Shown here: positions 19,018-28,386 of the stretch, in pieces
How positions within the stretch are numbered: the stretch's first letter is position 1
Layout of the letters: each line of letters begins with the position of its first letter
NCBI RefSeq assembly: GCF_002269385.1
Contig: NZ_CP022957.1
Coordinates: forward strand, 3,401,001 to 3,465,000
From: Maribacter cobaltidurans
GTDB lineage: Bacteria; Bacteroidota; Bacteroidia; Flavobacteriales; Flavobacteriaceae
Direction of reading: 5' to 3'
Length of the DNA: 64,000 nt
Program-made: the position numbers and the translations under genes
Notes under the pieces: model-generated
Databases searched by the model: none
What the model was told of the DNA's origin: nothing
Seen by the model: only the letters and a program-made list of their open reading frames with translations

Positions 19018-19419
19018 TTATTTAGAAGATATCCTTCGTTTAATCCACTTTAGCGCATTATCATACTCTATGAAAAATTTCATAGGTTTTTTGTAAAAAA
19101 GCTTTTCGATTTTGAAATTGTGCATATCTATTTCCTTGACCGATACTATGGCGAATGCCTTTAGGTTCTCCAGCTCTTTTAAATAGTTATAAATGGTTGG
19201 GTCAATGGCATAAGAATTTTTCCTAAGACTTATAAAGCCAAAATTTTTGTTTCTAAAATGTATTTCAGAAATCCCTATTATTTGATACGCTCTCTCTAGG
19301 GTTAAAGTGGCACCTTCATCAAAAATGGATACCATATAATCATCAAAAACCTGAATTTTACCAACCTCGAGATTATACTCCCGTACTATGATTTTTTTGT
19401 TCACAGCTCCTACCTTCAT
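19018..19419 (-). CDS. Hypothetical protein, possibly STAS/SpoIIAA-like fold
   Basis: A 133-residue soluble protein without signal peptide or membrane helix. Alternating hydrophobic strands and a helix (YNYLKELENLKAFAIVSVKE) followed by a C-terminal basic helix (NALKWIKRRISSK) resemble the small SpoIIAA-like proteins common in Flavobacteriia, but there is no decisive motif. It is preceded by a 17-base perfect inverted repeat at 19502-19518, about 80 bases upstream of the ATG, and may be a single regulated gene. Function unknown. Confidence 0.6.
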   Translation of the reverse strand: MKVGAVNKKIIVREYNLEVGKIQVFDDYMVSIFDEGATLTLERAYQIIGISEIHFRNKNFGFISLRKNSYAIDPTIYNYLKELENLKAFAIVSVKEIDMHNFKIEKLFYKKPMKFFIEYDNALKWIKRRISSK

Positions 19420-19501
19420 TTTATGTATATTATAGTGTCTGCAACGAAAATAAATGGATCCTCCTGATGATGATAAATAATTAGATTAAAGGCGTAAATA
19501 T

Positions 19502-19518
19502 CTCACGTAATACGTGAG
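19502..19518. promoter_or_regulatory. Perfect inverted repeat, candidate operator
   Basis: CTCACGTAATACGTGAG: two 7-base arms separated by AAT. The symmetry and size suit a dimeric helix-turn-helix regulator. It lies upstream of the minus-strand gene ending at 19419 and beyond the clpC terminator, so it most likely serves the former. The regulator is unknown. Confidence 0.4.
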
Positions 19519-19571
19519 GACTATTATTTTGTATTTTAATTCTTACGGTTGTTGACGTATTCAATTAAACA

Positions 19572-19607
19572 TAAGGAAGGGCATCTCGAATGAGATGCCC
19601 TTCCTTA
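19572..19607 (-). terminator. Strong hairpin terminator of clpC
   Basis: A 16-base-pair perfect stem (arm AAGGAAGGGCATCTC, loop GAAT) lies 24 bases after the clpC stop. The T-tract on the minus-strand side is weak, and on the plus-strand side AATTTTTG follows, so it could work in both directions. Confidence 0.75.
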
Positions 19608-19630
19608 ATTTTTGCAATTACTTAAATTTC

Positions 19631-22198
19631 TTATTCAGATTTTGGAGATTCCTCTGGTTTATCGATTTTAATGGTAAGCTCTTCTTTCTTCTCATCCAAA
19701 TCCATGTTTATGGTATCTCCTTCCTTCAATTTGGAATTGACTATTTCCTCTGCCAAGGCGTCTTCAATATACTTCTGTATTGCCCTTTTTAAAGGTCTGG
19801 CACCATATTGTTTGTCAAAACCCTTTTCAGCAATGTAGTCCTTTGCAGCTTCGGAAAGCTTTAATTCATACCCTATTCCTTTGATTCGGTTATACAATTT
19901 GGATAGCTCGATATCTATAATTTGATGGATATGTTCCCTTTCCAATGGGTTAAACACAATGACATCGTCAATTCGGTTCAAGAATTCTGGGGCAAAGGCC
20001 TTTTTCAAGGCATTTTCTATAACCCCTTTTTGATGCGTGTCAGCTTGTTCCTTTTTAGCCGAAGTTCCAAAACCTACTCCTTGGCCAAAATCCTTCAATT
20101 GTCGGGCCCCAATATTCGAGGTCATAATGATTATGGTGTTTCTGAAGTCGATTTTGCGTCCAAGACTATCGGTTAGGTAGCCATCATCCAAAACTTGCAA
20201 CAACATGTTGAATACATCTGGATGGGCCTTTTCCACTTCGTCCAAAAGAATCACCGAATATGGTTTTCTCCTAACCTTCTCAGTCAATTGACCGCCCTCT
20301 TCATATCCTACATAGCCTGGAGGCGCACCTACTAATCTTGATATGGCGAATTTCTCCATATACTCGCTCATATCTATCCGAATAAGTGCGTCCTCGGAAT
20401 CAAAAAGCTCCTTGGCCATTACTTTTGCCAATTGGGTTTTACCCACACCTGTCTGTCCTAAAAATATAAATGAGCCTATAGGCTTGTTGGGGTCTTTTAA
20501 ACCTGCCCTGTTCCTTTGAATAGCTTTGGATACCTTGGCCACCGCCTCATCTTGTCCAATAACATTGGCTTTAATAAGCTTGGGCAACCCTGCAAGTTTA
20601 TTACTTTCGGTTTGGGCAATTCTATTTACGGGAATACCGCTCATCATGGAAACTACATCGGCAACATTGTCCTCAGTAACCGTTTCCTTATGAAGTTTGC
20701 TTTCGTCTTCCCACTTTTCCTGGGCAATGGACAAATCTTTTTCTAGTCTTTTTTCATCGTCCCTCAATTTGGCAGCCTCTTCATACTTTTGCTTTTTAAC
20801 TACCGAATTTTTAAGTTCCCTAACATCTTCCAGTTTCTTTTCAAGTTCTAAAATTTGTTTTGGAACGTCCATATTTACTATGTGGACTCGGGAACCTGCC
20901 TCGTCCAAGGCGTCAATGGCCTTGTCCGGTAGAAATCTGTCCGTCATATACCTATTCGTTAACTTAACGCAGGCTTCAATAGCTTCATCCGTATAGCTAA
21001 CATTGTGGTGATCTTCGTACTTGCCTTTAATATTGTGTAGAATCTCTATGGTTTCATCTACTGTTGTAGGCTCTACTATTACTTTTTGGAACCTTCTTTC
21101 CAAGGCTCCATCTTTCTCGATGTACTGTCTGTATTCATCTAGCGTAGTAGCACCTATACATTGTATTTCACCCCTGGCCAAAGCAGGTTTGAACATATTG
21201 GAGGCATCCAAACTACCGGTAGCACCTCCTGCCCCTACAATCGTATGTATCTCATCAATGAACAGGATTACGTCATCGTTTTTCTCCAATTCGTTCATTA
21301 CGGCCTTCATACGTTCCTCAAACTGGCCACGATACTTCGTACCCGCTACCAAGGAAGCTAAATCTAAAGTGACTACCCTTTTATTGTAAAGTATACGGGA
21401 TACTTTTTTGTTTATTATTCTTAGGGCCAACCCTTCGGCTATGGCACTTTTACCAACGCCGGGCTCTCCAATTAGAAGAGGGTTGTTTTTTTTCCTTCTA
21501 CTAAGAATTTGTGAAACACGTTCTATTTCCTTCTCCCTTCCCACGACAGGGTCCAATCTGTTTTCCTCCGCCATAAGGGTAAGATCTCTTCCAAAATTGT
21601 CCAACACCGGAGTTTTGGATTTTTTGGAGCTTTTGTTTCCTGGGTTGGTTCCAAAAGTACTTTCCTTTCCTTCATTAGATTCATCCGAATCACTTGGGAA
21701 CGATTCCGATGTTGGGGAATCCACTATATCGTCATCGCTGGTTATCATAAACTTGAATTGCTCTTTAACCCCATCATAATCTACTTTCAGCTTGTGAAGT
21801 AATTTGGTTGTAGGGTCGTTTTCATTGCGCAAAATACATAGCAGCAAATGAGCGGTATTTATTGATGAACTTTGGAATAGCTTGGCCTCTAAAAAGGTCG
21901 TTTTTAAGGCCCGTTCCGCTTGTCTTGTCAGATGAAGATTTTTCTTGTCTTTTTGTACGTTCCCAGCATTGGGATTGGAAGGACTAAGTATTTCCACCTT
22001 TCTCCGCAAATGATCCAAGTCTACGTCCAAGGCATCCAAAATACTTATTGCTTTTCCACTTCCATCCCTCAACAGCCCAAGCATTAAATGCTCGGTGCCG
22101 ATAAAATCGTGTCCAAGCCTTAAAGCTTCCTCTTTACTGTAAGCAATTACATCTTTTACTCTAGGTGAAAAATTGTCGTCCATATATTGAGTTATCAA
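19631..22198 (-). CDS. clpC: ATP-dependent Clp protease ATP-binding subunit ClpC
   Basis: An 855-residue class I Clp/Hsp100 unfoldase. It has an N-terminal Clp repeat region (SKEEALRLGHDFIGTEHLML and LTRQAERALKTTF), AAA domain 1 with Walker A GEPGVGKSAIAEG (about residues 244-256) and VILFIDEIHT, a middle region with a UVR-type motif (VVKKQKYEEAAKLRDDEKRL), AAA domain 2 with GQTGVGKTQLAKVMAKELF and VILLDEVEKAHPDVF, and the C-terminal D2-small domain. It feeds substrates to ClpP. No ClpP, McsA/B or CtsR gene is adjacent. It is divergent from gyrA across 243 bases. Confidence 0.95.
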   Translation of the reverse strand: MITQYMDDNFSPRVKDVIAYSKEEALRLGHDFIGTEHLMLGLLRDGSGKAISILDALDVDLDHLRRKVEILSPSNPNAGNVQKDKKNLHLTRQAERALKTTFLEAKLFQSSSINTAHLLLCILRNENDPTTKLLHKLKVDYDGVKEQFKFMITSDDDIVDSPTSESFPSDSDESNEGKESTFGTNPGNKSSKKSKTPVLDNFGRDLTLMAEENRLDPVVGREKEIERVSQILSRRKKNNPLLIGEPGVGKSAIAEGLALRIINKKVSRILYNKRVVTLDLASLVAGTKYRGQFEERMKAVMNELEKNDDVILFIDEIHTIVGAGGATGSLDASNMFKPALARGEIQCIGATTLDEYRQYIEKDGALERRFQKVIVEPTTVDETIEILHNIKGKYEDHHNVSYTDEAIEACVKLTNRYMTDRFLPDKAIDALDEAGSRVHIVNMDVPKQILELEKKLEDVRELKNSVVKKQKYEEAAKLRDDEKRLEKDLSIAQEKWEDESKLHKETVTEDNVADVVSMMSGIPVNRIAQTESNKLAGLPKLIKANVIGQDEAVAKVSKAIQRNRAGLKDPNKPIGSFIFLGQTGVGKTQLAKVMAKELFDSEDALIRIDMSEYMEKFAISRLVGAPPGYVGYEEGGQLTEKVRRKPYSVILLDEVEKAHPDVFNMLLQVLDDGYLTDSLGRKIDFRNTIIIMTSNIGARQLKDFGQGVGFGTSAKKEQADTHQKGVIENALKKAFAPEFLNRIDDVIVFNPLEREHIHQIIDIELSKLYNRIKGIGYELKLSEAAKDYIAEKGFDKQYGARPLKRAIQKYIEDALAEEIVNSKLKEGDTINMDLDEKKEELTIKIDKPEESPKSE

Positions 22199-22441
22199 CT
22201 ATAAAATTACTAAATATCAATGAATCATAGGCAAATACCGTACCTATATTCGTTAAAGTTGTTCTAAATGACGAAAAAAGTTCGCTAAATCAAAATCCCA
22301 ATACGTATAATTATTAACCGATGCGACTTGGTTTTATGTTAATAAAATATTGAATAAATACTTTTTAGGGTTCTTCAGACCCCTCGATTTTGCGTATATT
22401 GGCATGCTTTTTTACTAATAAAAAACATTTAAAAATTTACC

Positions 22442-24931
22442 ATGGCTGAAGGAGAAAAATTGATTCCTATCAATATAGAAGAAGAAATGAAATCTGCCTA
22501 CATTGATTATTCAATGTCGGTCATAGTGTCACGAGCACTGCCAGATGTGCGAGATGGTCTTAAACCTGTTCACAGAAGGGTACTTTTTGGAATGCATGAA
22601 CTTGGTGTGAGGAGTACAAGTGCCCATAAAAAATCGGCACGTATCGTAGGTGAGGTCCTAGGTAAGTATCACCCTCATGGAGATACCTCCGTTTACGATA
22701 CCATGGTCAGAATGGCACAGGAGTGGAGTTTGCGCTATATGTTGATCGATGGGCAGGGCAACTTTGGTTCAGTCGATGGTGATAGTCCGGCGGCCATGCG
22801 TTATACCGAGGCACGTATGCGTAAGATTGCCGATGAAATGTTAGCGGATATCGATAAGGATACCGTAGATCATCAGTTAAACTTTGACGATTCCTTGCAG
22901 GAGCCCACAGTATTGCCCACGCGGATTCCTAATCTTCTGGTAAACGGTGCTTCCGGTATTGCAGTGGGAATGGCTACCAACATGCCTCCCCATAATCTCG
23001 CTGAAGTAGTTGACGGCACTGTAGCTTATATCGACAACCACGACATTGAAGTGGATGAGTTGATGAACCATATAAAAGCGCCTGATTTTCCTACTGGTGG
23101 AATTATTTATGGATATGATGGCGTAAAGGAAGCCTTTCATACAGGTAGGGGTAGAATAGTCATGCGCGCCAAGGCAACTTTTGAAGAAGTTCAAGGGCGT
23201 GAATGTATTATTGTCACGGAAATACCATATCAAGTCAACAAGGCCGACATGATCAAGAAAACGGCCGACCTTATCAACGATAAAAAGATTGAAGGTATTT
23301 CAACCATTAGGGATGAGTCTGACCGTAAAGGGATGCGAATTGTTTATATATTAAAGAGGGATGCTATACCTAATATCGTCCTAAATACATTATATAAATA
23401 TACGGCACTTCAAACCTCCTTTAGTGTTAACAATATAGCATTGGTAAAAGGTAGGCCTCAACTGCTTAATGTTAAGGATATGATACATCACTTCGTGGAG
23501 CATAGACACGAAGTAGTAGTAAGACGTACTGAGTTTGAACTTAAAAAGGCCGAGGATAGGGCCCATATTCTTGAAGGTCTCATAATCGCTTCGGATAATA
23601 TTGACGAGGTTATTGCCATAATTCGGGCTTCCTCAAATGCGGATGAAGCTAGGGAAAACCTAATGGAGCGTTTCAAGCTGACCGAGATTCAGGCGAAGGC
23701 TATCGTGGAAATGAGGCTGCGTCAATTGACCGGTCTGGAACAGGATAAATTACGTTCCGAATATGAAGAAATTATAAAGACAATCGCCGACTTAAAGGAT
23801 ATTTTAGCCAAAAAGGAGCGAAGAATGCAGATTATTAAGGATGAACTTCTTGAGGTAAGGGAGAAATACGGTGATGAACGTCGTTCCGAAATAAATTTTG
23901 CAGGCGGAGACCTTAGCATGGAGGATATGATACCTAATGAGCAGGTGGTCATAACAATCTCTAGGGCAGGTTATATCAAAAGAACGCCCTTAACCGAATA
24001 TAAAACCCAAAATAGAGGTGGTGTAGGACAAAAGGCTTCTTCTACAAGAAATGAAGACTTTTTGGAATATTTGTTTGTAGGTACCAACCACCAATACATG
24101 TTGTTCTTTACCCAAAAGGGTAAATGTTTCTGGATGAGGGTATTCGAAATTCCCGAGGGAAGCAGAACTTCAAAAGGTAGAGCTATCCAAAACCTTATCA
24201 ATATTGAACAGGATGATATGGTAAAAGCATTTATCTGTACGCAGGATCTTAAAGATGAAGATTATGTGAACAGTCATTACGTGATCATGGCTACCAAAAA
24301 GGGGACTGTTAAGAAAACATCCTTGGAACAGTATTCCCGTCCAAGACAGAACGGCATCAACGCCATTACGATAAAGGATGGTGACGAGCTTTTAGAGGCT
24401 AAGTTGACAACAGGTACGAGCCAGATATTCTTAGGATTAAAATCTGGAAAGGCGATTCGGTTTGAAGAAAGTAAAACTAGGCCGATGGGAAGAAATGCTT
24501 CCGGTGTAAGAGGTATTACCTTGGCCAATGATGACGATGAGGTTATTGGAATGGTTTCCGTACATAATTTCGAGGATGAGCTTTTGGTCGTATCGGAAAA
24601 TGGTTATGGAAAAAGATCAAGCATCGAGGATTATCGAATTACCAATCGTGGAGGTAAAGGTGTCAAGACTATTAGCATAACCGAAAAAACCGGTAATTTA
24701 GTAGCCATTAAAAATGTAACCGATTCTGATGATTTAATGATTATCAATAAATCTGGAATAGCTATTAGAATGAGCGTAGAGGATCTGCGCGTGATGGGAA
24801 GAGCTACTCAAGGAGTAAAACTAATAAATATTAAAGGTGACGATTCAATTGCCGCGGTAGCCAAGGTGATGAAGGAGGAAGATGATTTGGATGGAGCCGA
24901 TATTAAGGATATTGAAGTTAACCCTGAATAA
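22442..24931 (+). CDS. gyrA: DNA gyrase subunit A
   Basis: An 829-residue type IIA topoisomerase A subunit. The N-terminus has [24 protein letters not shown] text ([20 protein letters not shown]); the quinolone-resistance region shows [17 protein letters not shown] (Ser/Asp equivalents present as Thr-Ser and Asp); the catalytic Tyr is in AMRYTEARM. The C-terminal beta-pinwheel repeats are visible, with the GyrA box as [10 protein letters not shown]. It introduces negative supercoils together with GyrB. The ATG is preceded by the AT-rich leader shared with the divergent clpC. The acidic C-terminal tail ([18 protein letters not shown]) is common in Bacteroidota. Confidence 0.96.
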   Translation: MAEGEKLIPINIEEEMKSAYIDYSMSVIVSRALPDVRDGLKPVHRRVLFGMHELGVRSTSAHKKSARIVGEVLGKYHPHGDTSVYDTMVRMAQEWSLRYMLIDGQGNFGSVDGDSPAAMRYTEARMRKIADEMLADIDKDTVDHQLNFDDSLQEPTVLPTRIPNLLVNGASGIAVGMATNMPPHNLAEVVDGTVAYIDNHDIEVDELMNHIKAPDFPTGGIIYGYDGVKEAFHTGRGRIVMRAKATFEEVQGRECIIVTEIPYQVNKADMIKKTADLINDKKIEGISTIRDESDRKGMRIVYILKRDAIPNIVLNTLYKYTALQTSFSVNNIALVKGRPQLLNVKDMIHHFVEHRHEVVVRRTEFELKKAEDRAHILEGLIIASDNIDEVIAIIRASSNADEARENLMERFKLTEIQAKAIVEMRLRQLTGLEQDKLRSEYEEIIKTIADLKDILAKKERRMQIIKDELLEVREKYGDERRSEINFAGGDLSMEDMIPNEQVVITISRAGYIKRTPLTEYKTQNRGGVGQKASSTRNEDFLEYLFVGTNHQYMLFFTQKGKCFWMRVFEIPEGSRTSKGRAIQNLINIEQDDMVKAFICTQDLKDEDYVNSHYVIMATKKGTVKKTSLEQYSRPRQNGINAITIKDGDELLEAKLTTGTSQIFLGLKSGKAIRFEESKTRPMGRNASGVRGITLANDDDEVIGMVSVHNFEDELLVVSENGYGKRSSIEDYRITNRGGKGVKTISITEKTGNLVAIKNVTDSDDLMIINKSGIAIRMSVEDLRVMGRATQGVKLINIKGDDSIAAVAKVMKEEDDLDGADIKDIEVNPE

Positions 24932-24950
24932 AATTGGCACGGGAATTGAT

Positions 24951-24958
24951 TAATTTTG
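24951..24958 (+). promoter_or_regulatory. Possible -7 box of the TPR gene
   Basis: TAATTTTG matches TAnnTTTG and lies 47 bases before the ATG at 25005, between gyrA and the TPR gene. The nearest upstream TTG is only 14 bases away, shorter than usual. Confidence 0.4.
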
Positions 24959-25004
24959 CACCGAAAGATAAATAACACTAATTAATAACAAATAGATTCG
25001 AAAA

Positions 25005-26267
25005 ATGAAAACTAAGATTTCAATAATAGCGGCCCTGTCATTAACAATGGTAGGATTTGCCCAAAAAAACGAGATAAAGGATGCTGAGAAGGCATTAAAA
25101 GATGGGGACGCAGCAGCGGCGAAAACCTCAATTGAGTCCGCAATGGGCAGTATATCTGGAGCTGACGAAAAGTTACAAGCCCAATATTATTACACAAGAG
25201 GTAAGATTTATGCCGATTTGGCAAAAAAAGGAGATGACTCCGCATTTGAACCAGCAGCCAACTCCTTTCAAAAAGTTTTGGACATTGAAGAACAATCCGG
25301 TAAAAACAAGTACTCGGACGAAGCTACCCAATACATGGCAAGTGTTTCTGCCGACTTGGTGAATTCAGCCGTATCCGATAATGAGCAAAAAAAATTCGAC
25401 TCTGCCGCGGACAAACTATATATGAGCTATAAATTAAGTCCTAAAGATACTACATACTTGTATTATGCAGCAAGTAGTGCAGTCAATGGAGGTCATTATG
25501 AAAAGGCCCTTAAATATTATAATGAACTGCAAGATATAGGATACGATGGTAGCGGTATTGTATACAAGGCTACGAACGTAGCGACCGGGGAGGAAGAAAT
25601 TATGGACAAGGTACAACGAGATCTTATGATCAAATCAGGTACTTATAAAGATCCGGTTGATGAAAAAACACCTTCCAAAAAAGCTGAAATAGTTAAAAAC
25701 ACAGCATTGATATACACACAGTTAGGTCAGGATGATAAGGCTTTGGACGCCTACAAGGCGGCAAGGGCAAATGACCCTAATGATGTGAACCTTATCTTGA
25801 ACGAAGCCAACCTATATTTCAAATTAGGGGATAAAGATAAATTCAAGGAGTTAATGGCCGAGGCCATTGCATTAGCTCCAGACAATCCAGACCTTCACTA
25901 TAATGTTGGTGTTATTAACATGGAACAAGGTAATTTTGAAGAGGCTAGGGAATCTTACAAAAAGGCCATAGAAATTAATCCAGGATACACAAATGCTTAT
26001 TTGAATCTTTCCACGACATACGTTAACGAAGGTAACGCCCTTATTGATGAAATGAATTCTTTGGGTAACTCCAGGGCCGATATTGCAAAATATGATGAGC
26101 TTAAGACCAAAAAGGATGATTTGTTCACGCGGGGTGCGAATATTTTGGAGGACGCTTTAAAAACTAATCCAGATAATCAAGGTATTCTTACTCAGTTAAA
26201 GAATATTTATGGTGCCATGGGCGACAATGAAAATTTCATGAGAATTAAAAAGATGTTAGGGGAGTAA
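25005..26267 (+). CDS. Secreted/periplasmic TPR protein
   Basis: A 420-residue protein with a probable signal peptide (MKTKISIIAALSLTMVGFAQ, cleavage after Ala-Gln). Tetratricopeptide repeats follow; the clearest are NTALIYTQLGQDDKALDAYK, NEANLYFKLGDKDKFKEL and VGVINMEQGNFEEARESYKK, with canonical Gly/Ala spacing. The first about 100 residues carry helical Lys/Asp/Ala-rich repeats. It is probably a protein-protein interaction scaffold in the periplasm or on the cell surface. It has its own candidate promoter after gyrA and ends at a bidirectional terminator. Confidence 0.85.
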   Translation: MKTKISIIAALSLTMVGFAQKNEIKDAEKALKDGDAAAAKTSIESAMGSISGADEKLQAQYYYTRGKIYADLAKKGDDSAFEPAANSFQKVLDIEEQSGKNKYSDEATQYMASVSADLVNSAVSDNEQKKFDSAADKLYMSYKLSPKDTTYLYYAASSAVNGGHYEKALKYYNELQDIGYDGSGIVYKATNVATGEEEIMDKVQRDLMIKSGTYKDPVDEKTPSKKAEIVKNTALIYTQLGQDDKALDAYKAARANDPNDVNLILNEANLYFKLGDKDKFKELMAEAIALAPDNPDLHYNVGVINMEQGNFEEARESYKKAIEINPGYTNAYLNLSTTYVNEGNALIDEMNSLGNSRADIAKYDELKTKKDDLFTRGANILEDALKTNPDNQGILTQLKNIYGAMGDNENFMRIKKMLGE

Positions 26268-26290
26268 TACTCCTAAAACTATATCTTCTA

Positions 26291-26317
26291 AAAGGGTCCT
26301 AATTTTTAGGGCCCTTT
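26291..26317. terminator. Bidirectional terminator between the TPR and NlpC/P60 genes
   Basis: AAAGGGTCCT pairs with AGGGCCCTTT (one G-T pair) over a TA-rich loop, followed by T-runs on the plus side and preceded by A residues, so it can serve both converging genes. Confidence 0.8.
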
Positions 26318-27067
26318 TTATATAATTTTTTTTATGACCCGGAGCTGATGGGAATAAATTCTTAAGTCATTATTGAAAATCCCGGTATGGTCAATCCGGT
26401 CTATTCTAACCATCCCATTTACATGGATGATATAATTATTTTCCATGATAATGCCTACATGATTGATTGCTCCATTCGAATCATCAAAAAATGCAAGATC
26501 TCCGGGTTCGCTCTCCTCTACAAAACTTAAAGCTTCGCCCTGTTTAGCTTGCTGTTCAGAGGTTCGCAATAGATTATATCCGTTTATTTTATAGACCATT
26601 TGTGTAAACCCCGATGCATCTATTCCAAATGGAGATTTACCTCCCTTCAATTCCGGGGAATTAAGGTACAAAAGAGCAGTATTGATGAGGTTTTCCTTTG
26701 TCTGTTTACCTTTAGTCTTATTACCATCTACAGTTATTGGAAAACAATTCAATAGGGGAATGGCTGAGCCTAAAAGAATAGACGTAAGCATACCATTTGG
26801 CCTTTCGGCAAAACCAATCAAATCAGAGGCAAATACGGGGGTTTTTTCCTCTATTGCGTCAAACTCCTCCTTTGTAATAAATTGCAGTTGATTATTGGGA
26901 ATCCATCCTTCGCATTTATCGGCTAGTACCCTTATTTTTGACCAGTATTTTCTGGACTCCAATATTTTGAAATGTTCACCGAAGAGTAACTGGGTGGTCA
27001 TTTCCGAAGTTTCATCTGGCGAACGTCTTAAAGGGACCAAGCTTAAAGGGCAAATTCCGTATTGCAT
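26318..27067 (-). CDS. NlpC/P60 (C40) family protein lacking the catalytic Cys
   Basis: A 249-residue protein with an N-terminal SH3b-like region (about residues 1-80, PLRRSPDETSEMTTQLLFGE and WSKIRVLADKCEGWIPNNQL) and a C-terminal NlpC/P60 domain. The domain keeps the His context (AINHVGIIMENNYIIHVNG) and SEPGDLAFFDD, but the catalytic motif, normally DCSGF, reads GIDASGFTQ; the codon is GCA at 26617-26619 (minus strand). If the base is right, cysteine peptidase activity on peptidoglycan stem peptides should be lost. No signal peptide is visible, as is common for this family in Flavobacteriia. It is convergent with the TPR gene and just downstream of the thiolase gene. Confidence 0.8.
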   Translation of the reverse strand: MQYGICPLSLVPLRRSPDETSEMTTQLLFGEHFKILESRKYWSKIRVLADKCEGWIPNNQLQFITKEEFDAIEEKTPVFASDLIGFAERPNGMLTSILLGSAIPLLNCFPITVDGNKTKGKQTKENLINTALLYLNSPELKGGKSPFGIDASGFTQMVYKINGYNLLRTSEQQAKQGEALSFVEESEPGDLAFFDDSNGAINHVGIIMENNYIIHVNGMVRIDRIDHTGIFNNDLRIYSHQLRVIKKII

Positions 27068-27084
27068 GTAAACTCAAAAGATGT

Positions 27085-28260
27085 TTAGACTTTCTCTAAA
27101 ATCATGGAAGAAGCACCTCCGCCCCCATTGCATATGGCCGCTGCACCTATTTTTCCATTTTTTTGCTCCAAAACATTCAATAATGTCACTAGAATCCTTG
27201 CCCCGGAACAACCTAATGGATGGCCTAAAGAAACCGCCCCACCGTGAACATTTACCTTATCATCGGTTAGTCCCAAAATTTTCATATTGGCCAAACCAAC
27301 AACTGAGAATGCTTCATTAAATTCAAAAAAATCTACATCCTCAATATTTAGACTTGCTTTATTCAATGCCTTTGGCAATGCTTTGGCCGGTGCCGTTGTA
27401 AACCATTTGGGCTCTTGGGCTGCATCTGCATAACTCTTAATTCTTGCCAGAGGTTTCAAGTTCAATTCCTTTGCTTTGTCCGCACTCATCAATACTAATG
27501 CCGCAGCCCCGTCATTAATGGTTGAAGCATTAGCTGCGGTAACCGTACCATCCTTGGAGAAGGCAGGTCTTAAATTCGGTATCTTGTCCAAAAACACATT
27601 TTTATACTCTTCATCTTCGGATACAACGACAGGTTCACCATGTTTCTGTGGTACGGAAATGGGGATAACTTCATTTTTGAACAGATTATTTTTCCAGGCA
27701 TCCGCCGACCTTTTATAGGATTGAACGGCAAATCTGTCCTGATCCTCCCTTGAGAATTCGTATTTTGTAGCACAGGCATCTGCACAGACTCCCATAGCAT
27801 TTTGGTCATAAGCATCCACAAGGCCGTCTTTCTGCATTCCATCTATCATAGAGGAAGGCCCGAATTTCACTGGAGATCTTAAGTATGAATAATGTGGAAT
27901 CAAGCTCATATTTTCCATACCACCTGCCACAATAATCGAAGCGTCTCCTAAGGCTATTGCCTGTGCTGCTTGCATTACGGCCTTCATTCCAGACGAGCAA
28001 ACTTTGTTGACCGTGGTACAGGGTACAGTATCCGGTATTCCTGCATAGAGAGCCGCTTGCCGTGCAGGGGCTTGTCCGGTTCCCGCCTGTACAACATTAC
28101 CCATGAGAACTTCTTCCACCATTTCCGGTTTCAGGTTAATTTTTTGAAGAGCTCCTTTTATAGCCTCAGCACCTAGTTTAGGTGCTGGAATAGTGGATAA
28201 TGCCCCCATAAAACTTCCTATAGGTGTTCGTACTGCAGAAACTATTACAACCTCTTTCAT
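27085..28260 (-). CDS. Acetyl-CoA C-acetyltransferase (thiolase)
   Basis: A 391-residue thiolase of normal length. The nucleophile Cys lies in TVNKVCSSGMKAVMQAAQ (about residue 88), followed by VAGGMENMS; the C-terminal catalytic His and Cys are in GGAVSLGHPLGCSGARILV and AAICNGGGGASSM. It condenses two acetyl-CoA or cleaves acetoacetyl-CoA. Biosynthetic versus degradative direction cannot be told from the sequence. It precedes the NlpC/P60-like gene by 17 bases. Confidence 0.94.
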   Translation of the reverse strand: MKEVVIVSAVRTPIGSFMGALSTIPAPKLGAEAIKGALQKINLKPEMVEEVLMGNVVQAGTGQAPARQAALYAGIPDTVPCTTVNKVCSSGMKAVMQAAQAIALGDASIIVAGGMENMSLIPHYSYLRSPVKFGPSSMIDGMQKDGLVDAYDQNAMGVCADACATKYEFSREDQDRFAVQSYKRSADAWKNNLFKNEVIPISVPQKHGEPVVVSEDEEYKNVFLDKIPNLRPAFSKDGTVTAANASTINDGAAALVLMSADKAKELNLKPLARIKSYADAAQEPKWFTTAPAKALPKALNKASLNIEDVDFFEFNEAFSVVGLANMKILGLTDDKVNVHGGAVSLGHPLGCSGARILVTLLNVLEQKNGKIGAAAICNGGGGASSMILEKV

Positions 28261-28386
28261 ATGAAAAATCGACTTTTGTTCTGGCGAAATTACTAAATTC
28301 TAAATCAAACTGCCGGTAACACCATCAAATCCTTATCGTAAGTTTATATTTTCTATTTTTGATACAGGTATACTAAAATCAGGCTC

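Noticed and set aside
21408..21779. 123-codon plus-strand frame inside clpC
   Set aside because: Serine/leucine-rich antisense shadow of the conserved AAA domain.
22199..22441. Promoter pair or operator between clpC and gyrA
   Set aside because: Only partial matches to TAnnTTTG (for example TATTTG without the two spacer bases); nothing strong enough to list.
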